Assembly: GCA_900759715.1 (NCBI GenBank)
Contig: CAAEXF010000141.1
Span: 28,397 to 92,396 of the forward strand
Reading direction: 5' to 3'
Source: Clostridium_AM sp900759715
Lineage (GTDB): Bacteria; Bacillota; Clostridia; Clostridiales; Clostridiaceae
DNA: 64,000 nucleotides
Part shown: piece by piece, positions 9,262 through 17,702 of the stretch
Layout: every line of letters starts with the position of its first letter
Position numbering within the stretch: the first letter of the stretch is position 1
Program-made: the position numbers and the translations under genes
Notes under the pieces: model-generated
Databases searched by the model: none
Seen by the model: the letters and a program-made list of their open reading frames with translations, nothing else
Told to the model about the DNA's origin: nothing

Positions 9262-9975
9262 ATGTATAATGCTAAATACAAGAGAGTCATGTTAAAGCTA
9301 TCAGGAGAGGCTTTAGCAGGAGAAAAGGGATATGGTATAGACTTTGATGTTACTAAAAAGATAGCAGCACAGATAAAAGAACTAGTAGATATGGGTGTAG
9401 AAGTAGGTGCTGTAGTTGGCGGTGGAAACATATGGAGAGGCAGAAGTGGAGAAGAAATGGATAGGACTACTGCTGATTATATGGGTATGATGGCTACATG
9501 TATAAATGCTTTAGCACTTCAAGATTCCCTTGAAAATATCGGAGTTAATACAAGAGTTCAAACTGCTATAGAAATGAAAGAAGTAGCAGAGCCTTTTATT
9601 AGAAGAAGAGCAATGAGACATTTGGAGAAAAATAGGGTTGTAATATTTGGAGCAGGTACTGGAAATCCTTATTTTTCAACAGATACAGCAGCAGCATTGA
9701 GAGCTGCAGAGATTGAGGCTGAAGTTATACTTCTTGCTAAGAAAGTTGATGGAGTTTATGATAAGGATCCTCATAAATATAGTGATGCTAAGAAATTTGA
9801 TAAGCTAAATTACATTGAAGTACTAGAAAAAGGACTTCAAGTTATGGATTCCACAGCAACATCATTATGTATGGACAATAACATCCCTATTTTAGTATTT
9901 GGCTTAGATAACCCAGAAAACATAAGAAAAGCGGTATTAGGTGAGTCAATTGGAACTTTAGTTTGTAAGCAGTAA
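9262..9975 (+). CDS. pyrH: Uridylate kinase
   Basis: 237 residues of the hexameric bacterial UMP kinase (amino-acid-kinase fold), which makes UDP from UMP. The RVMLKLSGEALAG start, the GAVVGGGNIWRGR glycine-rich loop, the MGMMATCINALALQ and GTGNPYFSTDTAAALRA segments, and the late VDGVYDKDP block are all typical. GGAGG lies 9 nt before the ATG. frr follows after 29 bp in the same operon, the conserved arrangement. Confidence 0.98.
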   Translation: MYNAKYKRVMLKLSGEALAGEKGYGIDFDVTKKIAAQIKELVDMGVEVGAVVGGGNIWRGRSGEEMDRTTADYMGMMATCINALALQDSLENIGVNTRVQTAIEMKEVAEPFIRRRAMRHLEKNRVVIFGAGTGNPYFSTDTAAALRAAEIEAEVILLAKKVDGVYDKDPHKYSDAKKFDKLNYIEVLEKGLQVMDSTATSLCMDNNIPILVFGLDNPENIRKAVLGESIGTLVCKQ

Positions 9976-10004
9976 AAGTAAATTTATAAGGAGGTATATT
10001 TTCA

Positions 10005-10562
10005 ATGATTAAAGACGTTTTAAAATCAGCGGATGAAAGAATGAATAAGACTATATCAGTATTAAAGAAGGAATTAGCTTCAATGAAGGCTGGAAGAGCT
10101 ACTCCAGCAATGCTAGATAGGATAGAAGCTGAATACTATGGAGCAATGACACCATTAAATCAATTAGCGAACATATCTGTTCCTGAATCAAGAATACTTG
10201 CGATTCAACCTTGGGATAGAAGTTCAATAAAAGCTATTGAAAAAGCTATATTAAAGTCAGATCTTGGAATTAACCCTTCAAATGATGGAGAAGTTATAAG
10301 ACTTATTATTCCAGAGCTTACTGAAGAAACAAGAAAAAATATAGTTAAAAATATAAAAAAACTTGGTGAAGATTCAAAGGTTGCCATAAGAGGAATAAGA
10401 AGAGATTGTAATGAAAAAATAAAGGCTTTAAAGAAGGAAAGCGAAGTATCTGAAGACGAAATAAAAAAAGCTGAAGATGATATTCAAAAGAAAACAGATA
10501 ACTTCATCAAAGAAATAGATAAAATGGTTGAAGTTAAAGAGAAGGAAATTATGTCAATATAA
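10005..10562 (+). CDS. frr: Ribosome recycling factor
   Basis: 185 residues, the standard RRF length. With EF-G it splits the post-termination ribosome. The ASMKAGRATPAMLDRI motif near residues 26-41, the central beta domain (YYGAMTPLNQLANISVPE) and the C-terminal RDCNEKIKALKKE helix are present. AAGGAGG lies upstream of the ATG. A strong terminator follows, separating it from uppS. Confidence 0.98.
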   Translation: MIKDVLKSADERMNKTISVLKKELASMKAGRATPAMLDRIEAEYYGAMTPLNQLANISVPESRILAIQPWDRSSIKAIEKAILKSDLGINPSNDGEVIRLIIPELTEETRKNIVKNIKKLGEDSKVAIRGIRRDCNEKIKALKKESEVSEDEIKKAEDDIQKKTDNFIKEIDKMVEVKEKEIMSI

Positions 10563-10573
10563 TTTTGAATTTT

Positions 10574-10600
10574 AAACCTGCGAATTCGCAGGTTTTTATT
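10574..10600 (+). terminator. frr rho-independent terminator
   Basis: AAACCTGCGAA pairs with TTCGCAGGTTT, followed by TT-ATT; the arms form a short perfect palindrome. Confidence 0.85.
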
Positions 10601-10643
10601 AACAAATGAAGGCTTTAATATAAATTATGAATGGAGAGTACAT

Positions 10644-11411
10644 ATGTTAAATTTTTTCCGTTTAAAAAAAGAGAATAAAGCTGCCGGTGAAGATATACAT
10701 ATAGACTTAGATAATATACCACAGCATATTGCTATAATAATGGATGGCAATGGAAGATGGGCGAAGGAAAGAATGCTTCCAAGAACTATGGGACATAAAG
10801 CAGGAGTTGAAGCCATAAGGGGAATTGTAAAAGAATGCAGCAGTTTGGGTATAAAATACTTAACATTATATGCATTTTCAACGGAAAATTGGAAAAGATC
10901 CAATGAAGAAGTAAGTGCTCTTATGAATTTATTAGTTCAATACTTAAGAAATGAATTTAAAGAATTAAATGAAAATAATGTTATCATAAATCATATAGGA
11001 GATATATCAAAGCTTCCACAAGTTTGCCAGCAGGAACTAAAAAATGCCTACGAGAATACAAAAAATAATACAGGCTTAACTTTGAACTTAGCACTAAACT
11101 ATGGTGGAAGAGACGAAATTCTTCGTGCTGTTAAAAATATATATGAAGATATTAAAGATGGAAAAATAAAAGAAGAAGATATAGATGAAAACACTATAGC
11201 AAGTCATTTGGATACAAAAGGAATGCCAGATCCGGACATAATAATAAGACCAAGTGGAGAACAAAGGCTTAGCAACTTTTTACTTTGGCAGTGTGCTTAT
11301 TCTGAGTTTTGGTATTCTAATATAAAGTGGCCTGACTTTAAAAATGAACATTTGCATAAAGCGATTTATGATTTCCAAAATAGAGATAGAAGATTTGGAG
11401 GCGTGAAGTAA
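10644..11411 (+). CDS. uppS: Undecaprenyl (isoprenyl) diphosphate synthase
   Basis: 255 residues of the cis-prenyltransferase family, which makes the C55 lipid carrier for peptidoglycan and wall polymers. The MDGNGRWA motif places the catalytic Asp at residue 34; TLYAFSTENWKRS, NLALNYGGRDEI and the DPDIIIRPSGEQRLSNFLLWQ signature follow in order. The start ATG is preceded by GGAGAG. It lies just upstream of cdsA (24-bp gap) as in most Firmicutes. The prenyl carrier it makes would also be the donor lipid for the cassette at 39.8-42.3 kb. Confidence 0.97.
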   Translation: MLNFFRLKKENKAAGEDIHIDLDNIPQHIAIIMDGNGRWAKERMLPRTMGHKAGVEAIRGIVKECSSLGIKYLTLYAFSTENWKRSNEEVSALMNLLVQYLRNEFKELNENNVIINHIGDISKLPQVCQQELKNAYENTKNNTGLTLNLALNYGGRDEILRAVKNIYEDIKDGKIKEEDIDENTIASHLDTKGMPDPDIIIRPSGEQRLSNFLLWQCAYSEFWYSNIKWPDFKNEHLHKAIYDFQNRDRRFGGVK

Positions 11412-11434
11412 AATTATTGCTAGGAGATGGTTAG

Positions 11435-12232
11435 ATGAATAATAGATATATAGGAGCATTAATTCTTGCACCTTTTATTATATTTCTATTTTTAGGTGGT
11501 ATATACCTAAAATATGGTATTATGATTTTGTCTCTATTAGGAATGTATGAATTCTATAAAGTGGTAAAATCTAAAAATATTCAGCCAATAACTATGGCGG
11601 GATATTTACTATGTATAGTTTACTATATAACGCTAAATAAAACTATTGATTATAGAATGACTTTTTTTCTTTTAATAATTGCTATTTTTATAATTATGTG
11701 TATTCCTGTATTAGATACTGAATATAATTTTATTGATATATCCATTACAATATTAGCGTTTTTATATGTGGCTGTGTTCTTTAGTTTTATTGTTTTGGTT
11801 AATAATAAGAATTATGGGAATTATTTAGTTTGGTTGATATTTATATCATCATGGCTTTGTGATACTGCAGCTTATTATACAGGAAAAGCCTTTGGAAAGA
11901 GAAAATTATGCCCTAAAGTAAGCCCCAAAAAAACTGTAGAAGGATCTATAGGAGGAATGCTTGGAAGCACTATAGCTTGTGGAGTGTTTGGGTATGTGAT
12001 TAATTCTAATGGAGTTACTGTACCTCTCTATCACTTTTTTTTAATAGGAGCTATTTGTGGGGTGTTCTGCCAATTTGGTGACCTTACTGCGTCATCTATA
12101 AAAAGGTATATTGGCGTTAAAGACTACAGTAATCTAATTCCAGGTCACGGAGGCATACTAGATAGATTTGACAGTATACTATTTGCCTCTGTCGTTGTAT
12201 ACTATTATATAACTTTCGTTATAGGAATTTAA
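11435..12232 (+). CDS. cdsA: Phosphatidate cytidylyltransferase
   Basis: 265-residue integral membrane enzyme making CDP-diacylglycerol, the precursor for phosphatidylglycerol (see pgsA at 35.4 kb). Several hydrophobic segments cover the N-terminal half. The C-terminal signature is intact: DTAAYYTGKAFGKRKLCPKV, SPKKTVEGSIGG, then GDLTASSIKRY and IPGHGGILDRFDS. AGGAG lies 7-8 nt before the ATG. A terminator follows. Confidence 0.95.
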   Translation: MNNRYIGALILAPFIIFLFLGGIYLKYGIMILSLLGMYEFYKVVKSKNIQPITMAGYLLCIVYYITLNKTIDYRMTFFLLIIAIFIIMCIPVLDTEYNFIDISITILAFLYVAVFFSFIVLVNNKNYGNYLVWLIFISSWLCDTAAYYTGKAFGKRKLCPKVSPKKTVEGSIGGMLGSTIACGVFGYVINSNGVTVPLYHFFLIGAICGVFCQFGDLTASSIKRYIGVKDYSNLIPGHGGILDRFDSILFASVVVYYYITFVIGI

Positions 12233-12245
12233 TATTTACGCTCAT

Positions 12246-12290
12246 AAAAAGACTGAAAAGCTCTATTAATATTGCTTTTGGGTCTTTTTA
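12246..12290 (+). terminator. cdsA terminator
   Basis: AAAAAGAC (12246-12253) pairs with GTCTTTTT, with an inner AAAAGC/GCTTTT pairing; T-rich downstream. Confidence 0.7.
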
Positions 12291-12362
12291 TAGTTTCACT
12301 TTATTCCCATGGATATTTAAGTATTTACTGAGAAAAATAATTTATATGGGAGGTGAAATGAT

Positions 12363-12677
12363 ATGTCGTGGTTAGATGATCTATTTGGAGTAGATGATAC
12401 CTCTAATAGTGGGACTAATCTTAATGATAAGGATATAGCTATGGATATGCTCACTTCATCAAAAACTAGAATAAGAATATTAGCTAAAGCAGCTGTTGAA
12501 GCTACAAATCCTCAATTGAGACAGATTCTTAGTTGTGAGTTAACTAATAGTGTCAATGAGCATTTTAAACTATCGGATATGGCAGTAAATAAACAATGGT
12601 ATAATGCTTTTGCAGATCCGGTGCAGCAAATACAGCAAGACGTAGCTGAAGCTCAAAATCTTTCACAAAATCAATAG
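12363..12677 (+). CDS. CotF-like spore coat protein
   Basis: 104 residues, no membrane segment. The central helical stretch (AMDMLTSSKTRIRILAKAA, then EATNPQLRQILSCELTN near residues 44-61, then HFKLSDMAVNKQWYNAF) matches the coat-F (CotF) domain, a ferritin-like helical bundle found in spore coat and spore-associated proteins. The C-terminal tail is Gln/Asn-rich. The start is supported by GGGAGGTG 7-8 nt upstream. It is a single-gene unit bounded by terminators. The spore role is inferred from the family. Confidence 0.75.
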   Translation: MSWLDDLFGVDDTSNSGTNLNDKDIAMDMLTSSKTRIRILAKAAVEATNPQLRQILSCELTNSVNEHFKLSDMAVNKQWYNAFADPVQQIQQDVAEAQNLSQNQ

Positions 12678-12685
12678 ATATATCT

Positions 12686-12714
12686 AAAGGAGCCTTTTTA
12701 TTGCTCCTTTTTAT
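12686..12714. terminator. Terminator after the CotF-like gene
   Basis: AAAGGAGC (12686-12693) pairs with GCTCCTTT (12703-12710), followed by TTTAT. It also lies just beyond the 3' end of the convergent small ORF at 12719. Confidence 0.85.
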
Positions 12715-12718
12715 AATT

Positions 12719-12862
12719 CTATTCAATATCATTTATATACTCAATAATATTCCAAAACTCTTCCCAATCTAGACCAACTTCACCACAAATCTGCACATCA
12801 GAATAACCTTTGCCTAGTAATTGTTTTACTATTTCTATGTTATCATTCAATTTTATAATCAT
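12719..12862 (-). CDS. Small hypothetical protein (47 aa)
   Basis: Reverse-strand ORF beginning MIIKLNDNIEIVKQLLGKGY and ending with an acidic EEFWNIIEYINDIE-type tail. The composition is protein-like (soluble, mixed charge, two predicted helices), and the middle (VKQLLGKGYSDVQICGEVGL) is reminiscent of a helix-turn-helix, but I do not recognise the family. The ATG lacks a nearby ribosome-binding site; the nearest GAGGTGAG is about 30 nt upstream, with a perfect inverted repeat (12860-12888) in between and an in-frame stop at the upstream side. It converges on the coat gene and shares its terminator. Confidence 0.4.
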   Translation of the reverse strand: MIIKLNDNIEIVKQLLGKGYSDVQICGEVGLDWEEFWNIIEYINDIE

Positions 12863-12888
12863 TGACTTATAGTTTATTTAAGTCAATG
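12860..12888. promoter_or_regulatory. Perfect inverted repeat covering the start of the 47-aa ORF
   Basis: CATTGACTTA (12860-12869) and TAAGTCAATG (12879-12888) with a 9-bp spacer. On the reverse strand the ATG is inside the 3' arm. It could be an operator for a dimeric regulator or a hairpin that brings the upstream GAGGTGAG close to the start codon. Confidence 0.4.
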
Positions 12889-12989
12889 AACTCACCTCAC
12901 TTTCTTTTATAAATGAAACTGCAATTAATATATAAGTATAGTGCTGAATATAATACTATAAAGCAATAATATTAAGGAGTGTTGTAAAT

Positions 12990-13391
12990 TTAAATTACAA
13001 AATAATTGGTTATAATTTAATTATATTGATTATATGTATAATTTTTACTATAATAATAAGGCACTATTTTAAACTTTTTTTCTTTATAGTTATAATGATG
13101 TTTCTATGTTCTCCTACTTATAATTTGTTATTCAATAATAATTTATTTAATAATAAGGTTAATAATTTAATTAGCATAGTATTCGCTAACAGCATATCTT
13201 TTGGAAAATAAGCGGATACATATAGCTTATTTTCATATTCTATAGGCAATATAACTGCTTACTTTATTTTGGAAGATAAATATGTTATAGTTAATCATGC
13301 TATGGAATTTATATCTAAGTATAGGGTTTTTGTTATAAGAAAAAATAGGAGATATTATTATAGAGAGAAATTGTTAACACAAAATTTATGA
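12990..13391 (+). pseudogene. Decayed small membrane-protein ORF
   Basis: One reading frame stays open from about 12981 to 13391 except for a TAA at 13209-13211. Before it lies a strongly hydrophobic segment (IILIICIIFTIIIRHYF, then KLFFFIVIMMFL); after it comes a soluble part (SIGNITAYFILEDKYVIVNH) ending with a basic KNRRYYYREK tail. AAGGAG is at 12974-12979, but the codon at the right distance in frame is TTA at 12990 rather than a start. I infer that a protein of about 130 residues has lost its start and gained a stop. The first ATG-like start (13026) would give only a 61-aa hydrophobic peptide. No family recognised. Confidence 0.35.
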
Positions 13392-13393
13392 AG

Positions 13394-13412
13394 GATAGAC
13401 TTGAAGTCTATC
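13394..13412 (+). terminator. Short hairpin after the decayed ORF
   Basis: GATAGACTT and AAGTCTATC are adjacent complements just after the last stop of the decayed ORF, followed by T-rich sequence (ACTGTTTATT). Consistent with an old terminator. Confidence 0.4.
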
Positions 13413-13512
13413 TACTGTTTATTATATTATCTCTTTATATAGTATTAAATTTTTGGATTTAAGTTCTATTATATGTAATTGTTATAAAGGAAAATTTAAG
13501 ACATTAAAGCTT

Positions 13513-13582
13513 AAGGCATCTTAAAAAATAATTAATCAGTATGCTGGTCTATTTTGACTTGTTATTTTCTTTCAGATGCCTA
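13513..13582 (+). repeat. MITE-like inverted-repeat element, copy 2 (short)
   Basis: Starts AAGGCATCTTAAAAAATAA and ends TTATTTTCTTTCAGATGCCT; the ends are imperfect inverted repeats of about 27 bp. The ends match those of the 31.4 kb copy, but the middle is deleted, leaving 70 bp. It lies 22 bp before the dxr start and so forms part of the dxr leader. Confidence 0.65.
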
Positions 13583-13604
13583 ATCAGAATTAGGAGATGT
13601 TTAA

Positions 13605-14762
13605 ATGAGAAAAGTTTCAATACTTGGTGCCACAGGTTCTATAGGAACCCAAACACTTGATGTCATAAGAAAAGAAAAGGATAGATTCCAACTTACTGCT
13701 ATCTCTGCAAACAGCAGCTGGAAAAAAGTCATAGATATAATCAATGAATTCAATCCGCCTTATGTTGTATTAACAGAAGAAAAAGCTTATAGAGAAGTTA
13801 AAGAGTATTGCACTAATATAGGCAAGAACACAAAAATACTCTTTGGTATGGAGGGACTAAATACAATAGCAAGTTTGTCGGAGGTAGATATAGTAGTAAC
13901 CTCAGTGGTTGGTATGATAGGGTTAGTGCCTACAATTACTGCAATTAGATCAGGAAAAGATATAGCTTTAGCAAATAAAGAAACACTAGTTACAGGTGGA
14001 AAGCTTGTTATGTCAGAAGCTAAAAAATATGATGTTAAAATACTTCCTGTAGATTCAGAACATGGAGCTATATTTCAATGTCTGCAGGGAAATGAAAAAT
14101 CTTCAGTAAACAAAATACTGCTTACGGCTTCAGGAGGACCATTCAGAGGGAAAAAAGAATATGAACTATCTGAAGTTACGGTAGATGAAGCTTTAAAGCA
14201 CCCAAGATGGAATATGGGGAAAAAAATATCTATAGATTCTGCTACTTTAATGAATAAAGGTCTTGAAGTAATAGAAGCTCATTGGCTATTTGATATAGAT
14301 TATGATCAGATTGAAGTTGTAGTTCATCCTGAAAGTATGATACATTCTATGGTAGAATATGTTGATGGAAGTGTAATAGCTCAGATGGGAAGCACAGATA
14401 TGAAACTTCCTATACAATATGCACTTAATTATCCTGAAAGAAAAAACGCTGTTGTGGAAAAATTAGATTTTTACAAAATGGGAGCTTTAACTTTTGAAAA
14501 ACCAGATATGGATACATTTAAACCATTAAAGCTGGCATACGAAGCAGGTAAGGCTGGGGGTACAATGCCGGCAATATTAAATGCAGCAAATGAATGTGCA
14601 GTAGATTTGTTTCTAAATAAAAGAATTAAATTTTTACAAATAGGGAATATATTAGAGATGTGTATGGATAAGTTTACTATACAGCAAAACTATACTTTAG
14701 AAGATATATTACAACTAGATAGTAAAGTAAAAAGCTATGTTAACGAAAATTTTGGTAAATAG
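13605..14762 (+). CDS. dxr: 1-deoxy-D-xylulose-5-phosphate reductoisomerase
   Basis: 385 residues. Catalyses the first committed step of the MEP isoprenoid pathway (DXP to MEP, NADPH). N-terminal Rossmann motif GATGSIGTQTLDVI at residues 7-20; ANKETLV near 124; PVDSEHGAIFQC with the metal-binding Asp/Glu; TASGGPFR; HPRWNMGKKISIDSATLMNKGLE; and VVHPESMIHSMVE. TAGGAGA precedes the ATG. It forms an operon with rseP and ispG, and ispG is another enzyme of the same pathway. Confidence 0.98.
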   Translation: MRKVSILGATGSIGTQTLDVIRKEKDRFQLTAISANSSWKKVIDIINEFNPPYVVLTEEKAYREVKEYCTNIGKNTKILFGMEGLNTIASLSEVDIVVTSVVGMIGLVPTITAIRSGKDIALANKETLVTGGKLVMSEAKKYDVKILPVDSEHGAIFQCLQGNEKSSVNKILLTASGGPFRGKKEYELSEVTVDEALKHPRWNMGKKISIDSATLMNKGLEVIEAHWLFDIDYDQIEVVVHPESMIHSMVEYVDGSVIAQMGSTDMKLPIQYALNYPERKNAVVEKLDFYKMGALTFEKPDMDTFKPLKLAYEAGKAGGTMPAILNAANECAVDLFLNKRIKFLQIGNILEMCMDKFTIQQNYTLEDILQLDSKVKSYVNENFGK

Positions 14763-14795
14763 AATTAATTTTAGTTTGGTTGGGAGGAATAACGT

Positions 14796-15806
14796 TTGTA
14801 TATTATAATGGCTATCATAGCCTTTGGAGTATTAATTATAATTCATGAATTAGGCCATTTTACATTAGCAAAATTAAACGGAGTAAAAGTAGAAGAGTTT
14901 GCTATAGGAATGGGACCAAAGCTTTTTGGGGTAAAAGGAAAGGAAACAACATACTCAATAAAACTATTACCAATAGGTGGATACGTAAAAATGTTAGGAG
15001 ATGAAGGGGAAAGCACAGACCCTAGAGCTTTTAACAACAAAAGACCCTTACAAAAGTTGAGTATTGTAATTGCAGGTCCTATAATGAACTTTATACTTGG
15101 AATAGTTTTATTTGCATCTATAGCCGGTTTAAGAGGTTATTTATCTCCAGAAGTAAGTAAGGTGGTGCCAAATCAGCCAGCAGATGTGATGGGGATTAAA
15201 GCTGGAGACAAAATAGTAAAAGTAAATGGATCTAAGGTATTAACCTGGGAGGATTTTGTAACAGGAGTGTATATAGCTAATGGTACACCAATTGATATAA
15301 CATATATGCGTGGTAGCGAAGCAAAAACTGTAAAAGTTGCGCCAGTTAAAGATCCTAATGAAAATAGATACATAGTTGGCATATATCCCACTACAGTTGA
15401 GAAACCTACAGTTACACAATCTGTAACCTATGGATTTGTAGAGACTAACTCATTAATAAAACAAACATTTAGTTTCTTTAAAACATTATTTAAAGGTAAT
15501 GCATCTATGAACGATGTAGGTGGACCACTGACAATAATTAAAGTTTCAGGGGCAGCAGCTAAGGCTGGAGTATTAAGTCTAATGGCTTTTGCAGCATATA
15601 TAAGCGTACAATTAGCCATATTTAATATTATACCTTTTCCGGCTTTAGATGGAGGATATATACTATTATTTTTATTTGAAATAATTACAGGTAAAAAGGT
15701 TGATGAGAATAAGGTAGGGTTGATAAATTATGTAGGATTTGCTATTTTGATGACTTTGATGGTACTAGTAACAATCAAAGATATATTGTATCCTATTAAA
15801 TTTTAA
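14796..15806 (+). CDS. rseP: RIP metalloprotease RseP (site-2 protease)
   Basis: 336 residues. Intramembrane zinc protease that cleaves anti-sigma factors and signal-peptide remnants. HELGH zinc motif at residues 17-21 in the first membrane segment; a PDZ domain around 115-190 (GIKAGDKIVKVNGSKVLTWED); the C-terminal FPALDGGYILL segment supplies the third ligand; four membrane segments in all. The start is a TTG at 14796, chosen because GGGAGG lies 8 nt upstream; the next ATG (14808) would be too far from it. Sits between dxr and ispG as in many Firmicutes. Confidence 0.95.
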   Translation: MYIIMAIIAFGVLIIIHELGHFTLAKLNGVKVEEFAIGMGPKLFGVKGKETTYSIKLLPIGGYVKMLGDEGESTDPRAFNNKRPLQKLSIVIAGPIMNFILGIVLFASIAGLRGYLSPEVSKVVPNQPADVMGIKAGDKIVKVNGSKVLTWEDFVTGVYIANGTPIDITYMRGSEAKTVKVAPVKDPNENRYIVGIYPTTVEKPTVTQSVTYGFVETNSLIKQTFSFFKTLFKGNASMNDVGGPLTIIKVSGAAAKAGVLSLMAFAAYISVQLAIFNIIPFPALDGGYILLFLFEIITGKKVDENKVGLINYVGFAILMTLMVLVTIKDILYPIKF

Positions 15807-15829
15807 TTCCTAATAAATATAAGATAAGT

Positions 15830-15873
15830 AATTGGGAATTACAAATTGTGTGATTCGATTTTTAATTCCCAAT
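15830..15873. repeat. Inverted repeat before ispG
   Basis: AATTGGGAATT (15830-15840) and AATTCCCAATT (15863-15873) are perfect 11-bp complements separated by 22 bp, followed by TTCCAATTTTTTT just before the ispG ribosome-binding site. It resembles a terminator or attenuator, or a remnant of the palindromic repeats seen elsewhere in the window. Confidence 0.5.
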
Positions 15874-15901
15874 TTCCAATTTTTTTAGGGAGATGAAATA
15901 A

Positions 15902-16951
15902 GTGAAAAGAGTAAAAACTAAAAAGATAAAGGTTGGAAATATACATATTGGTGGAGATTCAAAAATAACAGTACAGTCTATGACCAATACAGATACAAGA
16001 AATGTAAAGGAAACTATTGCACAGATACATAAGCTTCAAGAAGCGGGCTGTGACATAATAAGATGTGCTGTTCCTGACATGGAAGCCGGTAATGCAATAA
16101 AAGAAATAGTAAATAATATAAATATCCCACTAGTTGCAGATATTCATTTTGATTACAGATTAGCTCTGACATCTATTGAAAATGGTGTATCAGCACTTAG
16201 AATTAATCCAGGTAATATAGGAAGTATAGATAAGGTAAAAGAAGTAGCTAAAGCAGCTAAAGATAAGAATGTACCAATAAGAATAGGCGTGAATTCAGGT
16301 TCTTTAAAAAAAGAGATATTAGATAAGTATGGTAAAGTGTGCCCAGAAGCTTTAGTAGAGAGTGCGTTAGAACATGTTAGAATACTAGAAAGCGTAAATT
16401 ATGATGATATAGTCATATCTATTAAGTCTTCAAATGTTATGCAAATGATAGATAGCTATAGAATGATCTCAAAAGCTGTAGATTATCCTCTTCATTTAGG
16501 AGTTACCGAGGCTGGTACAATATGGCGAGGAACAATTAAATCAAGTGTGGGAATAGGTGCGTTGCTAAGTGAAGGTATAGGAGATACTATAAGAATATCT
16601 CTAACAGGAGATCCAGTGGAGGAAATAAAAGTTGGCAGAGAAATTTTAAAATCCCTTGGATATTTAAATGAAGGAATAGAGTTTATATCATGTCCTACTT
16701 GCGGAAGAACACAAATAGATTTAATCAATATAGCAGAAGAAGTGGAAAGAAGACTTATAAATTATAATAAAAACTTGAAGGTTGCAGTAATGGGATGTGT
16801 AGTGAATGGTCCAGGAGAAGCAAGAGAAGCTGATATAGGAATAGCTGGAGGAAATGGTGAAGGGCTTATTTTTAAAAAAGGCAAGATAGTCAAAAAAGTT
16901 AGGGAAGAAGAATTAGTTGACGAATTGATAGAACAAATAAAGAATATGTAA
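15902..16951 (+). CDS. ispG: 4-hydroxy-3-methylbut-2-enyl diphosphate synthase (flavodoxin)
   Basis: 349 residues. [4Fe-4S] enzyme of the MEP pathway converting ME-cPP to HMBPP. N-terminal TIM barrel (VQSMTNTDTRNVKETIAQI, LVADIHFDYRLAL, ALRINPGNIG); C-terminal cluster domain with CPTCGRTQID and MGCVVNGPGEA giving three cluster Cys plus a Glu. GTG start at 15902 with GGGAG about 7 nt upstream. Two hairpin terminators follow. Note that the next gene is rimP; see the finding on polC. Confidence 0.97.
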   Translation: MKRVKTKKIKVGNIHIGGDSKITVQSMTNTDTRNVKETIAQIHKLQEAGCDIIRCAVPDMEAGNAIKEIVNNINIPLVADIHFDYRLALTSIENGVSALRINPGNIGSIDKVKEVAKAAKDKNVPIRIGVNSGSLKKEILDKYGKVCPEALVESALEHVRILESVNYDDIVISIKSSNVMQMIDSYRMISKAVDYPLHLGVTEAGTIWRGTIKSSVGIGALLSEGIGDTIRISLTGDPVEEIKVGREILKSLGYLNEGIEFISCPTCGRTQIDLINIAEEVERRLINYNKNLKVAVMGCVVNGPGEAREADIGIAGGNGEGLIFKKGKIVKKVREEELVDELIEQIKNM

Positions 16952-17070
16952 TTAAAATATTCGTATTTTCCTTTAGATACCTTAAGCCATTTTTTAACTT
17001 TTCCTTGAAATAATTAATGTAGTATGTTAGAATGGAGTTAGCAAATCTACAGAACTATGTTAACTGTTGT

Positions 17071-17104
17071 AAAGAGTGGGTACTGACCCGCTCTTTCTAT
17101 TTTT
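17071..17104 (+). terminator. First terminator after ispG
   Basis: AAAGAGTGGG (17071-17080) pairs with CCCGCTCTTT (17087-17096, one G-U), followed by CTATTTTT. Confidence 0.8.
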
Positions 17105-17106
17105 AA

Positions 17107-17135
17107 AAAACGCAGCTTATGTTGCGTTTTTAAAT
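17107..17135 (+). terminator. Second terminator-like hairpin after ispG
   Basis: AAAAACGCA pairs with TTGCGTTTTT around a short loop; it directly follows the first, making a tandem stop before rimP. Confidence 0.7.
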
Positions 17136-17218
17136 TAGCGTAATATTTTATGCAATTTTTTTATAAAAAGTCATTTTTTATTGTAAATTGCAGAATATAT
17201 AGGTAAGGAGGGATTGAA

Positions 17219-17683
17219 ATGAATAAAAATGCTTTAATAGATAAACTTATAGAACTAATTAGACCAATAGTAGAAGAGTTGAATTATGAACTTTATCATT
17301 TAGAATATGTAAAAGAAGGTCAAGAAAATTATCTGAAAATATATATAGAAAAAGAAGATGGTGGAATATCACTAGAAGACTGTGAAAAAGTAAGTAGAGC
17401 TGTAAGTGATATGCTAGATGTAGAGGATCCTATAGCTGAGGCATATTATCTAGAAGTTTCATCACCAGGAATGGAAAGGGTTTTACATACAGATAAACAT
17501 TTAGAAAGATATATTGGAAGTAATGTTTTAGTAAAGATATCTGGATTATTAAATGGAAAGAAAAAATTTGAAGGTGAGCTTTTAGGATTTAACTCTCAGG
17601 AACTAAAGATAAAATACCAGGATGAAGATCTTTCTATTCCAAGAGATAAGATTTCAAGTGTAAGTCTCAGATGCGAACTTTAA
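17219..17683 (+). CDS. rimP: Ribosome maturation factor RimP
   Basis: 154 residues, normal length. RimP is needed for maturation of the 30S subunit. N-terminal alpha/beta domain with GGISLEDCEKVSRAVSDMLD and the conserved YLEVSSPGMERVL segment; C-terminal SH3-like barrel. AAGGAGGG lies 8-9 nt before the ATG. First gene of the rimP-nusA-infB operon, about 20 bp from nusA. Confidence 0.95.
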   Translation: MNKNALIDKLIELIRPIVEELNYELYHLEYVKEGQENYLKIYIEKEDGGISLEDCEKVSRAVSDMLDVEDPIAEAYYLEVSSPGMERVLHTDKHLERYIGSNVLVKISGLLNGKKKFEGELLGFNSQELKIKYQDEDLSIPRDKISSVSLRCEL

Positions 17684-17702
17684 GGGAGGGTATTTTTAGG
17701 AA

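Noticed and set aside
13026..13211. A 61-aa membrane peptide gene
   Set aside because: No ribosome-binding site, and the same frame continues past its stop; better explained as part of a decayed longer gene.
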